From NCBI RefSeq assembly GCF_038003525.1, contig NZ_JBBOPI010000001.1, positions 2,969,001-3,033,000 of the forward strand: a stretch of DNA of 64,000 nucleotides, written 5' to 3'. Of this stretch, positions 55,116-64,000 are shown piece after piece. The stretch comes from Solibacillus sp. FSL H8-0538. GTDB taxonomy: Bacteria > Bacillota > Bacilli > Bacillales_A > Planococcaceae. The position numbers and the translations under genes are program-made. How positions within the stretch are numbered: the stretch's first letter is position 1; each line of letters starts with the position of its first letter. The notes beneath the pieces were generated by a model, which saw only the letters and a list, made by a program, of their open reading frames with translations, was not told the DNA's origin and ran no database searches.

Positions 55116-57539
55116 TTATTTCTTATTATTTCTTTTCTTTTTACCTTTTTTCGCTACGCCTTCGAAAAATTTCGGCTTGTCACTTGCTTTCCCGTCTTTG
55201 CGACGGCCGCGTGGATCGCGGTCGCTTGAGCTTGCTCGTTCACCACGTTTTTCTGCTGATCGGGCAGTACCAACACTTGAGCCATCTCGTTTTTTGCGGT
55301 CTCGTTTTTCACCTGTGCGTTCGCCACGCTTTTTGTCGCTGCGACCTGCATGAATTACTTTCGGTGCAACCTTGCGGGATGGACGACTACCTGACGACAC
55401 CATGCCGACGATTTCAAAGTCTACGGAAGATTCCTCAATCGTTACGTTTGCCACGCGGATTGTTACTTCATCCCCAATACGGAACTGGCGACCAGTGCGC
55501 TCTCCGATCATAATCATTTGACGGTCATCAAAGCGGTAGTAATCATCCGTCATATTACTAATATGCACTAAGCCTTCTACAGTGTTTTCTAGCTCGATGA
55601 ACATACCGAAGTTTGTAATAGACGACACAATCCCTTGGAATTCTTCACCAATTTTATCAAACATGAATTGCGCTTTTTTCAGTGCGTCCGTATCGCGCTC
55701 AGCTTCAACGGCACGACGCTCTCGGTTTGAAGTATGGTCTGCGATTTCGTCCATTACCTGACTCCACTGGAATACCGTTTCCTTTGACGTATCCCCGTTT
55801 ATTAAATACGTACGGATTAAGCGGTGTACGATTAAATCTGGGTAACGACGGATTGGTGATGTAAAGTGCGTATAATAATCTGTTGATAAACCGAAGTGAC
55901 CTAGCGATTCCGGATAATATTTCGCCTGTTGTAACGAGCGAAGTAGCATCGTTGAAATAACTGGCTCCTCTGGTAAACCTTCAATTGACTTAATAATTTC
56001 TTGTAATGCTTTTGGATGCACAGAATTTCCTGTACCTTTAATAACTAATCCAAAATTCGTTACGAACTCGAAGAAGCGTTGAAGTTTCTCAGGTTTCGGG
56101 TCTTCGTGAATACGGTAAAGGAATGGTACTTCCATCCAGTGGAAATGCTCTGCAATTGTTTCATTGGCCACAAGCATGAATTCCTCAATTAACCGCTCAG
56201 CTACTGTACGTTCACGTAGCACGATATCTGTTGGCCAACCTTCTTCGTTTACAAGCACTTTTGATTCCTTGAAGTCAAAGTCAATTGCCCCGCGCCCCAT
56301 ACGTTTGCCACGTAACACCTGTGCCAGCTCTGCCATATCCTTGAACATCGGAACAAGGCTAGCATAGCGCTCCATTAATTCAGGGTTTTCATCCGCATGC
56401 TCTAATATTTTAAATACATCCGTGTACGTCATACGTTCTGTCGTCTTAATGACGCTTTGGAAAATTTCGTGTTTAATCACTTGACCGCTGCCATCAATAA
56501 TCATTTCACAAGATAATGTTAAACGGTCTACCTGTGGATTTAATGAACAAATACCATTTGACAAGCGGTGCGGGATCATCGGAATTACGCGGTCTGTTAA
56601 GTACACAGAAGTCCCGCGCTCATACGCTTCCAGATCAAGTACTGAGCCTTGTGTTACATAATAGCTTACGTCTGCGATATGAACGCCCAATTTATACGTG
56701 CCGTCACTATTTTTCGTTACCGTTACAGCATCATCTAAATCTTTTGCGTCCGCGCCATCAATTGTAACGATGGTTTCGTTACGTAGATCACGACGACCAA
56801 CTAAATCTTGTTCCTTAATTTCATCCGGGACTTCAACAGCAGCATCCACCACTTCTTTCGGGAATTCGGGTGGGATATCATATTTGTATAGGATTGATAA
56901 AATGTCCACTCCTGGGTCATTTTTATGGCCTAAAATTTTGGTAACCATGCCAGTTGCAGATTTTGTTTCATCTGGCCAATGCGTTACTTCTACAACTACT
57001 TTATGGCCATCAACCGCACCTAATGCATCCTCCTTGGCGATAAAGATATCCATATTTAATTTTTTGTCATCTGTTACGACAAAGCCAAAGCCTCGATTTG
57101 CCTGGAATGTCCCAACGAATGAAGTTTTACTACGTTCGACAACTTTGGTTACGGTACCTTCGCGGCGTTCTCCAGATGCTTCTTTTAATACGCGTATTAG
57201 TACTATATCCCCGTTTAGTGCCCCATTAATTTCATATGGCGGAATAAAAACATCGTCCATGCCTTCTTCTTCAGGTGCAACGAAACCAAAGCCCTTTGCG
57301 TTCCCAATAAAGCGTCCACGTAGTAAATTCATGCGCTCTGGTAAACCGTAGCGATTTGAGCGTGAGCGTACGACATGCCCTAGCGCTTCCATTTTCACAA
57401 GTGTTTTCACAAGCTCACGGAAGTCATCTGCCTCTTCTAGTTCAAATGCTTCTTCGATTTCAGCAACCGTTAGTGGCTTATATTCTTCTTCTTTCATAAA
57501 CGCTAATAAACGCTGTTGTAATTCGTTATTTTGTGTCAT
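55116..57539 (-). CDS. rnr: Ribonuclease R
   Basis: 807 residues from ATG at 57539 with AAAGGAGGG upstream. In order: an N-terminal winged helix, two OB-fold cold-shock domains ([19 protein letters not shown]), the RNB catalytic domain with [14 protein letters not shown] (metal aspartates), an S1 domain ([15 protein letters not shown]) and a long Lys/Arg-rich tail. It degrades structured RNA 3' to 5', including the faulty mRNAs released by tmRNA and SmpB, which fits the gene order. The tail is unusually rich in G, S, D and R. Confidence 0.96.
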   Translation of the reverse strand: MTQNNELQQRLLAFMKEEEYKPLTVAEIEEAFELEEADDFRELVKTLVKMEALGHVVRSRSNRYGLPERMNLLRGRFIGNAKGFGFVAPEEEGMDDVFIPPYEINGALNGDIVLIRVLKEASGERREGTVTKVVERSKTSFVGTFQANRGFGFVVTDDKKLNMDIFIAKEDALGAVDGHKVVVEVTHWPDETKSATGMVTKILGHKNDPGVDILSILYKYDIPPEFPKEVVDAAVEVPDEIKEQDLVGRRDLRNETIVTIDGADAKDLDDAVTVTKNSDGTYKLGVHIADVSYYVTQGSVLDLEAYERGTSVYLTDRVIPMIPHRLSNGICSLNPQVDRLTLSCEMIIDGSGQVIKHEIFQSVIKTTERMTYTDVFKILEHADENPELMERYASLVPMFKDMAELAQVLRGKRMGRGAIDFDFKESKVLVNEEGWPTDIVLRERTVAERLIEEFMLVANETIAEHFHWMEVPFLYRIHEDPKPEKLQRFFEFVTNFGLVIKGTGNSVHPKALQEIIKSIEGLPEEPVISTMLLRSLQQAKYYPESLGHFGLSTDYYTHFTSPIRRYPDLIVHRLIRTYLINGDTSKETVFQWSQVMDEIADHTSNRERRAVEAERDTDALKKAQFMFDKIGEEFQGIVSSITNFGMFIELENTVEGLVHISNMTDDYYRFDDRQMIMIGERTGRQFRIGDEVTIRVANVTIEESSVDFEIVGMVSSGSRPSRKVAPKVIHAGRSDKKRGERTGEKRDRKKRDGSSVGTARSAEKRGERASSSDRDPRGRRKDGKASDKPKFFEGVAKKGKKKRNNKK

Positions 57540-57581
57540 ATGTTTTCCCTCCTTTGAACAGAAAGTTTCTATTTTCAACAG

Positions 57582-58328
57582 TTAGACGGTCCAGTCCAGT
57601 GTTTCTAAAAACTGATGGATGTCCTCATGTAGTTGATCCTTTTCTTTATCGAGCGTAATAACATGCCCCGAATGCTCGAACCATTTTATATGCTTATCCA
57701 GTGATTCCACCTGCCCGTATATAGTATGAGCAGAAAGTGGATCAATAATTTCATCTTTTCGAGATTGCACTACAAATAATGGTGCATAAATAAGATCAAT
57801 TGAATTTCGAACGTCTGAAATGAGCTGCTGCAACTCCGGTAAGGACGCCATGCCTTGCTTACGAATTGCTGCTAGTTCTATTTCAATTTCCTGTTCACTT
57901 TTTCCTTCTTGTATTTTATATTGTTTGGCATATTGTAAAACGCCCTCGAACATAATGTCCGTTGTGCGCATCGTCATTGGTGCACACATTGTTATGATTC
58001 CTTTAACTGGTGCATCTAAACCTAATTTCAAAGAAAAAACACCGCCTAAAGAAAGACCAATGACCGCTATTTCCTCATAACCTGCCCCTTTTAACATATT
58101 GTATCCGGCAACAACATCCGTCCACCACTCGGCAGGTGTCGAATTGATGAGTTGCTCAGGTGGTACGCCATGTCCTTTGTAATGGGGTGCATGCGAAGTG
58201 TAGCCCTTCTTTTCTAAAAAACGTCCAAGCATACGAACGTCAGCTGAGCTACCGGTAAAGCCATGCAGCAGTAATACCGCGCGTTGTCCAGCTTCAAAGA
58301 AAAACGGTGCTGATAGTGCTTTTCGCAT
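57582..58328 (-). CDS. est: Carboxylesterase (alpha/beta hydrolase)
   Basis: 248 residues. [11 protein letters not shown] (oxyanion loop), G-L-S-L-G-G (nucleophile Ser), a late Asp in R-K-D-E-I-I-D and H-S-G-H-V-I-T (catalytic His). It matches the thermostable carboxylesterase Est30/YvaK group, which always sits between secG and rnr in Bacillus relatives. Acts on short-chain esters; physiological substrate unknown. GGAGG precedes the ATG. The stop lies 42 bp before the rnr start codon. Confidence 0.92.
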   Translation of the reverse strand: MRKALSAPFFFEAGQRAVLLLHGFTGSSADVRMLGRFLEKKGYTSHAPHYKGHGVPPEQLINSTPAEWWTDVVAGYNMLKGAGYEEIAVIGLSLGGVFSLKLGLDAPVKGIITMCAPMTMRTTDIMFEGVLQYAKQYKIQEGKSEQEIEIELAAIRKQGMASLPELQQLISDVRNSIDLIYAPLFVVQSRKDEIIDPLSAHTIYGQVESLDKHIKWFEHSGHVITLDKEKDQLHEDIHQFLETLDWTV

Positions 58329-58372
58329 TTGAATTTCCTCCGTTATTTTCTAGTTAGATATGAAGTTGCAAC

Positions 58373-58432
58373 TCCAAATCTACATAAGTAAGAACAGTAT
58401 CTCGCCCTATTTTGGCGGCAAACTGTGTCTTT
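58373..58432 (-). repeat. Dispersed hairpin repeat, copy 4 (inverted)
   Basis: On the minus strand GACACAGTTTGCCGCC, AAAATAGGGCGAGATACTG and TTCTTACTTATGTAGAT follow the family plan. It lies in the secG-esterase gap, inside an operon. Confidence 0.55.
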
Positions 58433-58463
58433 CCAATATATGCACATAATCCCATTATAAAAG

Positions 58464-58490
58464 AAAAAGCCCAACCATGCTCGGTTAGGC
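58464..58490 (-). terminator. Terminator-like hairpin after secG
   Basis: GCCCAACC and GGTTAGGC with loop ATGCTC; GGGCTTTTTC on the minus strand. It may partly separate secG from the downstream genes. Confidence 0.7.
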
Positions 58491-58506
58491 GTTTAATTTC
58501 GTTATA

Positions 58507-58734
58507 TTAAATTTTTGTAATAGCTAGTGCTAACACAAAGAATAATACAGCAAGAACGATTGTAATGCGGTGTAAGACTAAATCCATGCCGCGCGCCTTC
58601 TGTTTTCCAAATAGTTGTTCAGCTCCACCCGAGATGGCCCCTGATAACCCAGCACTCTTACCTGATTGTAATAACACCATTACGATTAAGCTTAAAGCTA
58701 CGATAATAAGTAATGTCATAAATAAAGTATGCAT
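58507..58734 (-). CDS. secG: Protein translocase subunit SecG
   Basis: 75 residues with two membrane helices (about 3-22 and 52-72) and between them the conserved [18 protein letters not shown]. SecG assists SecYE and SecA in protein export. The start follows GGAGGTGG. It heads the secG - esterase - rnr - smpB block. Confidence 0.95.
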   Translation of the reverse strand: MHTLFMTLLIIVALSLIVMVLLQSGKSAGLSGAISGGAEQLFGKQKARGMDLVLHRITIVLAVLFFVLALAITKI

Positions 58735-59030
58735 TTTGTTCCACCTCCTAGATTCGAAACGTCACAATAAGTTCTAGTATACCAAAAATAGGCTAGGGTG
58801 ACAACGTGCTTCTTTTTTGATTACTGAAAGTTTTTGTTTATTCTGACCATTTATTCGTTCTGTTATACATGGTGAAACAAAATAATTTTTTTGAAGGCTT
58901 CTTCACAGTGTTCAAGTCTATTAAATGTATATGATTTACCCCGATTTTTGTAAAAAAAATTAGGCAAACCGTTATTAGAAAGACACTCCTCGCCCAATAT
59001 AGGACGAGATGATGGCTTTATCTACAAAAA
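58735..59030. other. Intergenic region with a hairpin repeat copy
   Basis: About 300 bp between secG and the MFS terminator. It should hold the secG promoter. A repeat copy lies at 58984-59030; otherwise nothing is recognised. Confidence 0.4.
58984..59030 (+). repeat. Dispersed hairpin repeat, copy 5
   Basis: ACTCCTCGCCCAATATAGGA, CGAG, then ATGATGGCTTTATCTAC. A diverged member of the family at 15369. Confidence 0.5.
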
Positions 59031-59065
59031 AAACTAGCTTACCAATGAAAAAAGTAAGCTAGTTT
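59031..59065 (-). terminator. Terminator of the MFS gene
   Basis: A perfect 12-bp stem, AAACTAGCTTAC and its complement around a 11-base loop; TTTTTTTGTAG on the minus strand. Confidence 0.8.
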
Positions 59066-59077
59066 CCTTCATTCAAT

Positions 59078-60463
59078 TTAAATTTCTTCGCGCACGTTTT
59101 TTATAAACAGCGCAATGACTAACGCAATGATTGCAATAATAAGTCCAAACGTAATTGAGTTTTGCACACCACTAATCATACCTTCAGTCGGATCCACAGA
59201 ACTACTAGCTGTGATAGACATAATCGTCACTGCAATCGCCGTTCCAATCGCACCCGATACTTGCTGTAATGTATTCATGACGGCCGTTCCATCTTGGTAC
59301 AATTCTTTCGGTAATTCATTTAATCCATTCGTCTGCGCAGGCATCATCACGAGCGATATACCGACGAACATAGCAATATGAAGCGCCACAATTAAATACG
59401 GTGACGTCCCCGCATCAATTGTTCGTAACATCGCTAAACTGACGATAACTACAACTAACCCGCCTGGCACCATTTTCTTTGGTCCAAACTTATCAAATAA
59501 ATTACCGGCTACAACAGACATGAACGCATTCACAATCCCACCAGGTAATAGCACAAGTCCTGCAAATACGGGCGCGAGCAATAATACATTTTGCAAGTAA
59601 ATAGGCAGCAGTACCATCGTTGATAAAATCGTCATCATGCCGACAAGTAAAATCAGTAATCCTACCACATACATAGGATACTGGAAAACACGTAAATTTA
59701 GCATGGGTTGTGTTAAATTAATTTGGCGGATGGAGAATATGATTAATCCTGCTGCCCCTATACCAATAGACAGCATAACTTCTTTTGTGAAAAAGCTTCC
59801 AAGTTCTCCTGAAATACTAAATCCATAGACAATACCACCGAATCCAATTGTTGATAAAACGAAAGAAATTATATCAAATTTAATCGGTTTAATTTCACTC
59901 ACATTTTGAATGAACTTCAGTCCGATAAACAGTGCAATCACTAAAAATGGAAGGCTAAACCAAAAAATCCAATGCCATGTTAACCTGTCCATGACAATTC
60001 CGGCGACAGTTGGCCCAATCGCAGGCGCAAAAATAATAACGAGTCCAATTTTCCCCATCGCTGCGCCACGTTTATGAATCGGATACACAAGTAAAATCAC
60101 GGTCATCATTACCGGTAGAATAATTGCCGTTCCAATCGCTTGAATGATACGACCTGCAAGTAACACACTAAACGTTGGAGAAACCGCGGATACAATTGTT
60201 CCTAAAATCGAGAATACTAATGATACTGTAAATAGCTGGCGCGTTGTGAATCGCTGCATTAAATACGCAGATACGGGCACAAGAATCCCCAGCGTTAATA
60301 AGTATCCTGTTGTTAACCATTGAATCGTAGACGTTCCTTTTTCAAAATCTTTCCCTAATTCAACGAATGCCATATTCAGTGCCGTTTCATTAAAAATCCC
60401 GATAAAAGCCGATACTAAAAAGGCTACGATAATTTTATTACGTTGTTCATATAAATTTCCCAT
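59078..60463 (-). CDS. MFS multidrug efflux transporter (DHA2/EmrB family)
   Basis: 461 residues from ATG at 60463 with AAAGGAAG upstream. Fourteen-helix drug:proton antiporter pattern; N-E-T-A-L-N-M-A in helix 1, W-L-T-T-G-Y-L-L-T-L-G (motif D1), G-R-I-I-Q-A-I-G-T-A-I-I-L-P (motif B) and G-P-T-V-A-G-I (motif C). Relatives include LmrB, QacA and MdtP. It is divergent from the response-regulator gene at 60616; the 152-bp gap could allow shared control, though the two-component genes need not regulate it. Confidence 0.9.
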   Translation of the reverse strand: MGNLYEQRNKIIVAFLVSAFIGIFNETALNMAFVELGKDFEKGTSTIQWLTTGYLLTLGILVPVSAYLMQRFTTRQLFTVSLVFSILGTIVSAVSPTFSVLLAGRIIQAIGTAIILPVMMTVILLVYPIHKRGAAMGKIGLVIIFAPAIGPTVAGIVMDRLTWHWIFWFSLPFLVIALFIGLKFIQNVSEIKPIKFDIISFVLSTIGFGGIVYGFSISGELGSFFTKEVMLSIGIGAAGLIIFSIRQINLTQPMLNLRVFQYPMYVVGLLILLVGMMTILSTMVLLPIYLQNVLLLAPVFAGLVLLPGGIVNAFMSVVAGNLFDKFGPKKMVPGGLVVVIVSLAMLRTIDAGTSPYLIVALHIAMFVGISLVMMPAQTNGLNELPKELYQDGTAVMNTLQQVSGAIGTAIAVTIMSITASSSVDPTEGMISGVQNSITFGLIIAIIALVIALFIKNVREEI

Positions 60464-60615
60464 AAAACTTCCTTTCAAATTCCACAATCTATTTACACAC
60501 GTTAACAAATTCCTAACTATTTGTATACCTCGTATTTGAAGGATTAGCTATAGTTGCATTTATCATGAGCTTTCCTCTACGATAATAGTAAATCCAATTT
60601 AAGGAAGGTGTGTTT

Positions 60616-61305
60616 ATGGCCAATCGCATTTTAATAATTGAAGACGAAGAACAAATTGCACGTGTTTTGCAGCTAGAGCTCGAGTTCGAGGGCTACGAAA
60701 CAGGTGTTGCACATACTGGCGCTGCGGGCTTAATTGCATACCGAGAGCACCAATGGAACTTAGTGTTACTCGATGTTATGCTACCTGAAATGAACGGACT
60801 AGAGGTGCTAAAGCGCATTCGAAAGGATCAACAAATGACTCCGGTAATTTTATTAACAGCAAAAAATGATGTGAAAGATAAAGTAGCGGGCCTTGATTTA
60901 GGGGCAAATGATTATATTACAAAACCATTTGAGTTTGAGGAATTACTTGCACGTGTTCGTGTAGCGCTCCGATTTAAAGGAGATCATGCACCTGCACCTG
61001 CACCTTCAACTATTTATACGTTTTCTAACTTAACATTAAATGAACATACGCGAGACGTTATGCGCGGAGGCACTTCTATTGAATTAACACCTCGTGAGTT
61101 TGATTTACTGTTACATTTTATGAAGCATCCGAAAAATGTTCAGTCACGTGAGCAGCTTCTAAATGCTGTATGGGGATTTGATTATTACGGGGATACGAAT
61201 GTTGTCGACGTGTATATTCGTTATGTACGTCAAAAAATTGGTGCACAACATTCCCCACTTATTCATACAGTGCGAGGCGTCGGTTATGTTTTAAAGGAGA
61301 GTTAA
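60616..61305 (+). CDS. OmpR/PhoB-family response regulator
   Basis: 229 residues from ATG at 60616 with AAGGAAGG upstream. Receiver domain with E-D-E-E (acidic pocket), phospho-acceptor D53 in L-L-D-V-M-L-P-E-M-N-G, and K in I-T-K-P-F; C-terminal winged helix with L-T-P-R-E-F-D-L-L-L-H and R-Y-V-R-Q-K-I-G. Followed directly by its kinase and two PepSY genes, the same arrangement as ykoG-ykoH-ykoI of Bacillus subtilis. Likely responds to an envelope or metal signal (inference). Confidence 0.94.
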   Translation: MANRILIIEDEEQIARVLQLELEFEGYETGVAHTGAAGLIAYREHQWNLVLLDVMLPEMNGLEVLKRIRKDQQMTPVILLTAKNDVKDKVAGLDLGANDYITKPFEFEELLARVRVALRFKGDHAPAPAPSTIYTFSNLTLNEHTRDVMRGGTSIELTPREFDLLLHFMKHPKNVQSREQLLNAVWGFDYYGDTNVVDVYIRYVRQKIGAQHSPLIHTVRGVGYVLKES

Positions 61306-61306
61306 G

Positions 61307-62659
61307 ATGAAACTTCATACAAAGGTAAATCTTTTTTCGACTTTACTGACCTTTATTATTTTAGTAGCAAGCTTTACGGGCATTTATTTTTTATATGAAA
61401 AGCTCGCATACGAAACCGAGTACGCCCAACTGCAGGACCGTGCGGATGAGCTACTCGTTGCAGTTAGTCATCTTGAAACGACGGAAGGTATTGAAACAGT
61501 TTTTCGGGCTTATATTCCTTCGAACGGATTATTGCGTGTCGTAAATAATAACAACAACAGTTTAATCACGATGCAGGCGACGTCTACTGTTGAAAAAATC
61601 CCTGTCATACTGAACTCTCCTGATGGCTATACAATATCGCATTGGCAAGGTATTCCGGTCATCGCGATGCAAATTCCCATCATTTGGCCAAACAATGAAG
61701 TTGCAGCAGCACAGCTCGTTCAACCACTTCCAGATGTTGCAAACAATATGGAGTTACTTCGTTGGATATTAATTGTCATTACATTAATGGCGTTTATACC
61801 TATTTATTTCTCGAGTTCGGTGTTAGCCAAACTTATTTTAACGCCCATTCAAAGGCTTACTTCAACAATGCAAAAAAACATTTCGAATGGAAGCTACGAA
61901 CAAATTGACATAAAAAAGCAGTCAAAAGATGAAATTGCACAAATGACGGACACGTATAACGCGTTAATGGTGCATTTAGAAAACAACTATGCAAAGCAGC
62001 AACAATTTGTCGGCAATGCCTCGCACGAATTAAAAACGCCACTCACGGTCATCGAAAGTTATGCAAAATTACTGGAACGTCGAGGCTTTGAAAATGTCCA
62101 AGTTGCACAGGAAGCTGTCCATGCCATTACAAAAGAAACCGCTACTATGAAAGCGTTGATTGAACAAATGTTGCAACTTTCCAAAGCAAATGAAAAACTA
62201 AAAATGGACTGGGCTGAAGTAAATATCCTGCACCTGCTCACACATATTGCTACTCAAATGAAGCAAGCTTATGGCACAACCATTATTATTTTAGGAAATG
62301 GTGCCACGATTATTTCTGATGAAGAAAAGCTAAAGCAGTTGCTTTTCATTTTTTTAGATAATGCACGCAAGTATAGTGATGACGATATATGTGTGCACGT
62401 CACTACCACTACTACTGTCCAAATTTCCATTCAAGATAAAGGCATCGGCATTCCGAAAGATGATCTCCCTCATCTATTTGACCGTTTTTATCGTGTCGGT
62501 GAGGACCGCAATCGTAAAACAGGAGGCACAGGTCTTGGTCTAGCGATCGCAAAACAGCTCACAGAAAGCTTATCTGCTCATATTGACATTGAAAGTGCAG
62601 AAGGCGTAGGGACAACGATTTTACTTACCTTACCGAAAGAAGGTGGCGTACATGACTAA
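61307..62659 (+). CDS. Sensor histidine kinase
   Basis: 450 residues. Membrane helices about 8-30 and 149-170 enclose a 115-residue extracellular sensor. HAMP follows, then H240 in S-H-E-L-K-T-P-L-T-V-I (autophosphorylation), N-A-R-K-Y-S (N box), D-K-G-I-G-I (G1), F-Y-R-V and G-G-T-G-L-G-L-A (G2). It begins one base after the regulator stop and overlaps the next gene by 8 bp, so the three are co-translated. YkoH-like by position. Confidence 0.94.
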   Translation: MKLHTKVNLFSTLLTFIILVASFTGIYFLYEKLAYETEYAQLQDRADELLVAVSHLETTEGIETVFRAYIPSNGLLRVVNNNNNSLITMQATSTVEKIPVILNSPDGYTISHWQGIPVIAMQIPIIWPNNEVAAAQLVQPLPDVANNMELLRWILIVITLMAFIPIYFSSSVLAKLILTPIQRLTSTMQKNISNGSYEQIDIKKQSKDEIAQMTDTYNALMVHLENNYAKQQQFVGNASHELKTPLTVIESYAKLLERRGFENVQVAQEAVHAITKETATMKALIEQMLQLSKANEKLKMDWAEVNILHLLTHIATQMKQAYGTTIIILGNGATIISDEEKLKQLLFIFLDNARKYSDDDICVHVTTTTTVQISIQDKGIGIPKDDLPHLFDRFYRVGEDRNRKTGGTGLGLAIAKQLTESLSAHIDIESAEGVGTTILLTLPKEGGVHD

Positions 62660-63191
62660 AATGTATTTACGGATCATTGCGCTATTTTTCGTTGTCATTC
62701 TGGCGAGCTACTTATTATTTACAAGCTTCAATGACATCACAAAGGATACTCCTTTTACACAGCAGGAAATCTCATCTCGCGTCGAGCTTTTGTATGCTGG
62801 GAACGTCGAGACAATTGTTCATCAAAACGATGCCTATATCGTCTCCTTCTTAAAGAATTCGGTTGTTTATGAAGTCGTCGTGGATCGTCAAAGCGGAGCA
62901 TTTTCTAATTTAAAGCTTGTTTTTGAGCAACTCGATCAAACTACACAACAGCCAACAACTGAAAAGCCTGTTGAAAAACCACCTGTCACACCTATACCTG
63001 TCCATTTAACCGCGCAACAGGTGCAACAAATTGCTTTAAAGCAGCTTACAGGGAAGGTCGAAAGCATCGATTACTACGATACAGCAGATGGCGGCTATTA
63101 CTTAGTTGAGGTGGATGGCGAGGATGAGGAAGCAACCCTTCAAATCCACTCGATCACAGGGAAAGTTCTATCGGTCACATTTGATGACTAA
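62652..63191 (+). CDS. PepSY-domain membrane or secreted protein
   Basis: 179 residues starting M-T-K-M-Y at 62652, overlapping the kinase stop (ATGACTAA), with GAAGGTGG upstream. A hydrophobic N-terminus (about 6-24) is a signal or anchor. Two PepSY-like units follow (R-V-E-L-L-Y-A-G-N-V and A-Q-Q-V-Q-Q-I-A-L-K-Q-L-T-G), joined by a Pro/Thr-rich linker (about 98-120). PepSY proteins act outside the membrane and often modulate the linked kinase or a protease. Confidence 0.85.
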   Translation: MTKMYLRIIALFFVVILASYLLFTSFNDITKDTPFTQQEISSRVELLYAGNVETIVHQNDAYIVSFLKNSVVYEVVVDRQSGAFSNLKLVFEQLDQTTQQPTTEKPVEKPPVTPIPVHLTAQQVQQIALKQLTGKVESIDYYDTADGGYYLVEVDGEDEEATLQIHSITGKVLSVTFDD

Positions 63192-63281
63192 ATTCTCATC
63201 GTTTTCTAATGTTTCTCTCAGTGTTATTTCATTTACTTCCCTTACAATAAAATTATCAACAACACATTGGAGGAATGAAAA

Positions 63282-63827
63282 ATGAAAAAATGGTTAGTCA
63301 TTGCAACAGTATTCATTGGTATTCTTGGTGGATATGCATTCGCTCAGACAGACATTTTAGGCTCGGCAGAAAAAGCTACAACAATCTCGGCAGCAGAAGC
63401 GAAAAAAATTGCCTTAAAGCAATTCGACGGGAAAATTTCTGACTTCGAATTTGATGGCGATGATGCTGTTCCTCATTACGAAGTCGAAATTAAAAATGAT
63501 ACTGAAAAAGTAGAAATCAAGGTAAACGCACAAGATGGTACAGCAACGATTACTGAACGCAAAGCTTTGAAAGCAGCAAAAACAACAAACTCTTCATCAA
63601 CTACAAAAGCTCAAAATGCAAAGCTCTTAACAGAAGCGGAAGCGATTGCAATTGCCCAAGCAAAAGCAAGTGGCACAGTTGTAAAAGCCGAGCTTGATAC
63701 AGAAGACGGCGTACAAATTTACGAAATTGAAATCCGCAACGGTCAAAAAGAGTACGACTTTGATATCGATGCAATTACAGGTGCTATTTTAAGCTACGAA
63801 GAAGATACGGATGACGATAATGACTAA
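63282..63827 (+). CDS. Secreted two-PepSY-domain protein (YkoI-like)
   Basis: 181 residues with a cleavable signal peptide (1-21, ending Y-A-F-A). Two PepSY units, A-A-E-A-K-K-I-A-L-K-Q-F-D-G-K and T-E-A-E-A-I-A-I-A-Q-A-K-A-S-G, with conserved Y-E-[VI]-E-I turns, and an acidic tail (D-T-D-D-D-N-D). TTGGAGG precedes the ATG. A 90-bp gap from the previous gene, with a TACAAT box near 63243, allows separate expression, possibly under the upstream regulator. Confidence 0.87.
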   Translation: MKKWLVIATVFIGILGGYAFAQTDILGSAEKATTISAAEAKKIALKQFDGKISDFEFDGDDAVPHYEVEIKNDTEKVEIKVNAQDGTATITERKALKAAKTTNSSSTTKAQNAKLLTEAEAIAIAQAKASGTVVKAELDTEDGVQIYEIEIRNGQKEYDFDIDAITGAILSYEEDTDDDND

Positions 63828-63837
63828 CAATTAAGAA

Positions 63838-63960
63838 GAGCACATTCGCTCCCGTTTGCACCCGACAAGCGCTGGAGAGTCCGAAGCGAAAGTAAACGCT
63901 CCACCACTTTCGCCCGAGAGCAGACCGCGACCTCAAGCGTGCGGCGCGAATACCTAGGCA
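63838..63960. repeat. GC-rich intergenic repeat at the right edge
   Basis: A GC-rich block (GCGCTGGAGAGTCCGAAGCG, AACGCTCCACCACTTTCGCC, GCGACCTCAAGCGTGCGGCG) in AT-rich surroundings. I have seen similar non-coding blocks in Lysinibacillus-type genomes. It shares no obvious sequence with the 24-kb repeat. Confidence 0.45.
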
Positions 63961-64000
63961 TGACTACAAAGTTATACTTTCTTATCCACTAAAAAAGCAA

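Noticed and set aside
55087-55513. Several overlapping plus-strand frames rich in Arg and Leu
   Set aside because: They reflect the repetitive Lys/Arg/Asp codons of the RNase R tail on the minus strand.
1-64000. CRISPR arrays, rRNA or tRNA genes, and prophage structural genes
   Set aside because: No regularly spaced repeats, no rRNA or complete tRNA sequence and no capsid or tail gene were seen; the only phage-like gene is the integrase.

Overview
The window is low-GC Gram-positive DNA. Strong AGGAGG-type ribosome sites, GTG and TTG starts, a CwlJ-like spore germination hydrolase, S-layer homology domains and the block secG - carboxylesterase - rnr - smpB - ssrA all point to the Bacillales. 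The tmRNA tag (ending GKQQNLAFAA) and overall gene style suggest the Lysinibacillus/Solibacillus group (inference). It reads as chromosome: an accessory-rich stretch followed by a conserved housekeeping block.

Layout. 1-2.5 kb: operon for an ABC importer (lipoprotein, permease) with a phosphodiesterase-like enzyme. 2.8-3.8 kb: an internally deleted IS1182-like element and a frameshifted cwlJ. 4-6.4 kb: coiled-coil protein and a Fic toxin with its overlapping antitoxin. 6.6-10.6 kb: glycan operon (GT2 polymerase, WbqC-like, PIG-L deacetylase, DegT aminotransferase). 10.6-23.8 kb: three chemoreceptors, a PLP decarboxylase translationally coupled to one of them, LysM-3D wall protein, pdxK/thiD, an SLH protein and sstT. 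24-32.6 kb: GC-rich repeat, membrane phosphodiesterase, hypothetical genes, an RND pump broken by one stop codon, HutD. 32.7-35 kb: intact-looking IS66. 35.2-44.9 kb: four-gene operon ending in a 1777-residue DEAH helicase with a DUF1998-type C-terminus. 45.3-48.3 kb: IS3 interrupted by an IS110. 48.4-51.7 kb: STAS/ATPase/winged-helix cluster. 51.9-53.2 kb: tyrosine integrase with an amber codon, beside ssrA. 54-60.5 kb: smpB, rnr, esterase, secG and an MFS pump. 60.6-63.8 kb: two-component system with two PepSY proteins.

Main points of interest. (1) The four-gene operon has the look of an antiviral system related to Druantia but with different partners: a CoiA-like zinc protein, a coiled-coil protein whose C-terminus resembles a dead AAA+ domain, a small unknown protein, and the helicase. 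(2) The IS110 sits in the A6G slippery site of an IS3. The non-coding DNA before its transposase has a 9-nt match to the target flank and a 10-nt match to the element's own end, both followed by GGG[A/T]CC, as expected of a bridge RNA. (3) A decayed copy of the ssrA 3' end lies near 20.5 kb in the same orientation as ssrA at 53.35 kb. With the integrase next to ssrA this suggests an old island of about 33 kb, now fixed by the amber codon in the integrase.

Two families of short dispersed intergenic repeats run through the window: a CAACTCGCC hairpin followed by CTTACTTATGTGG, and a GTGCCTGGCAC motif. Several genes are freshly broken (cwlJ, the RND pump, the integrase, IS3), which suggests relaxed selection or sequence errors. 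All family assignments are from reading motifs; no search was run.
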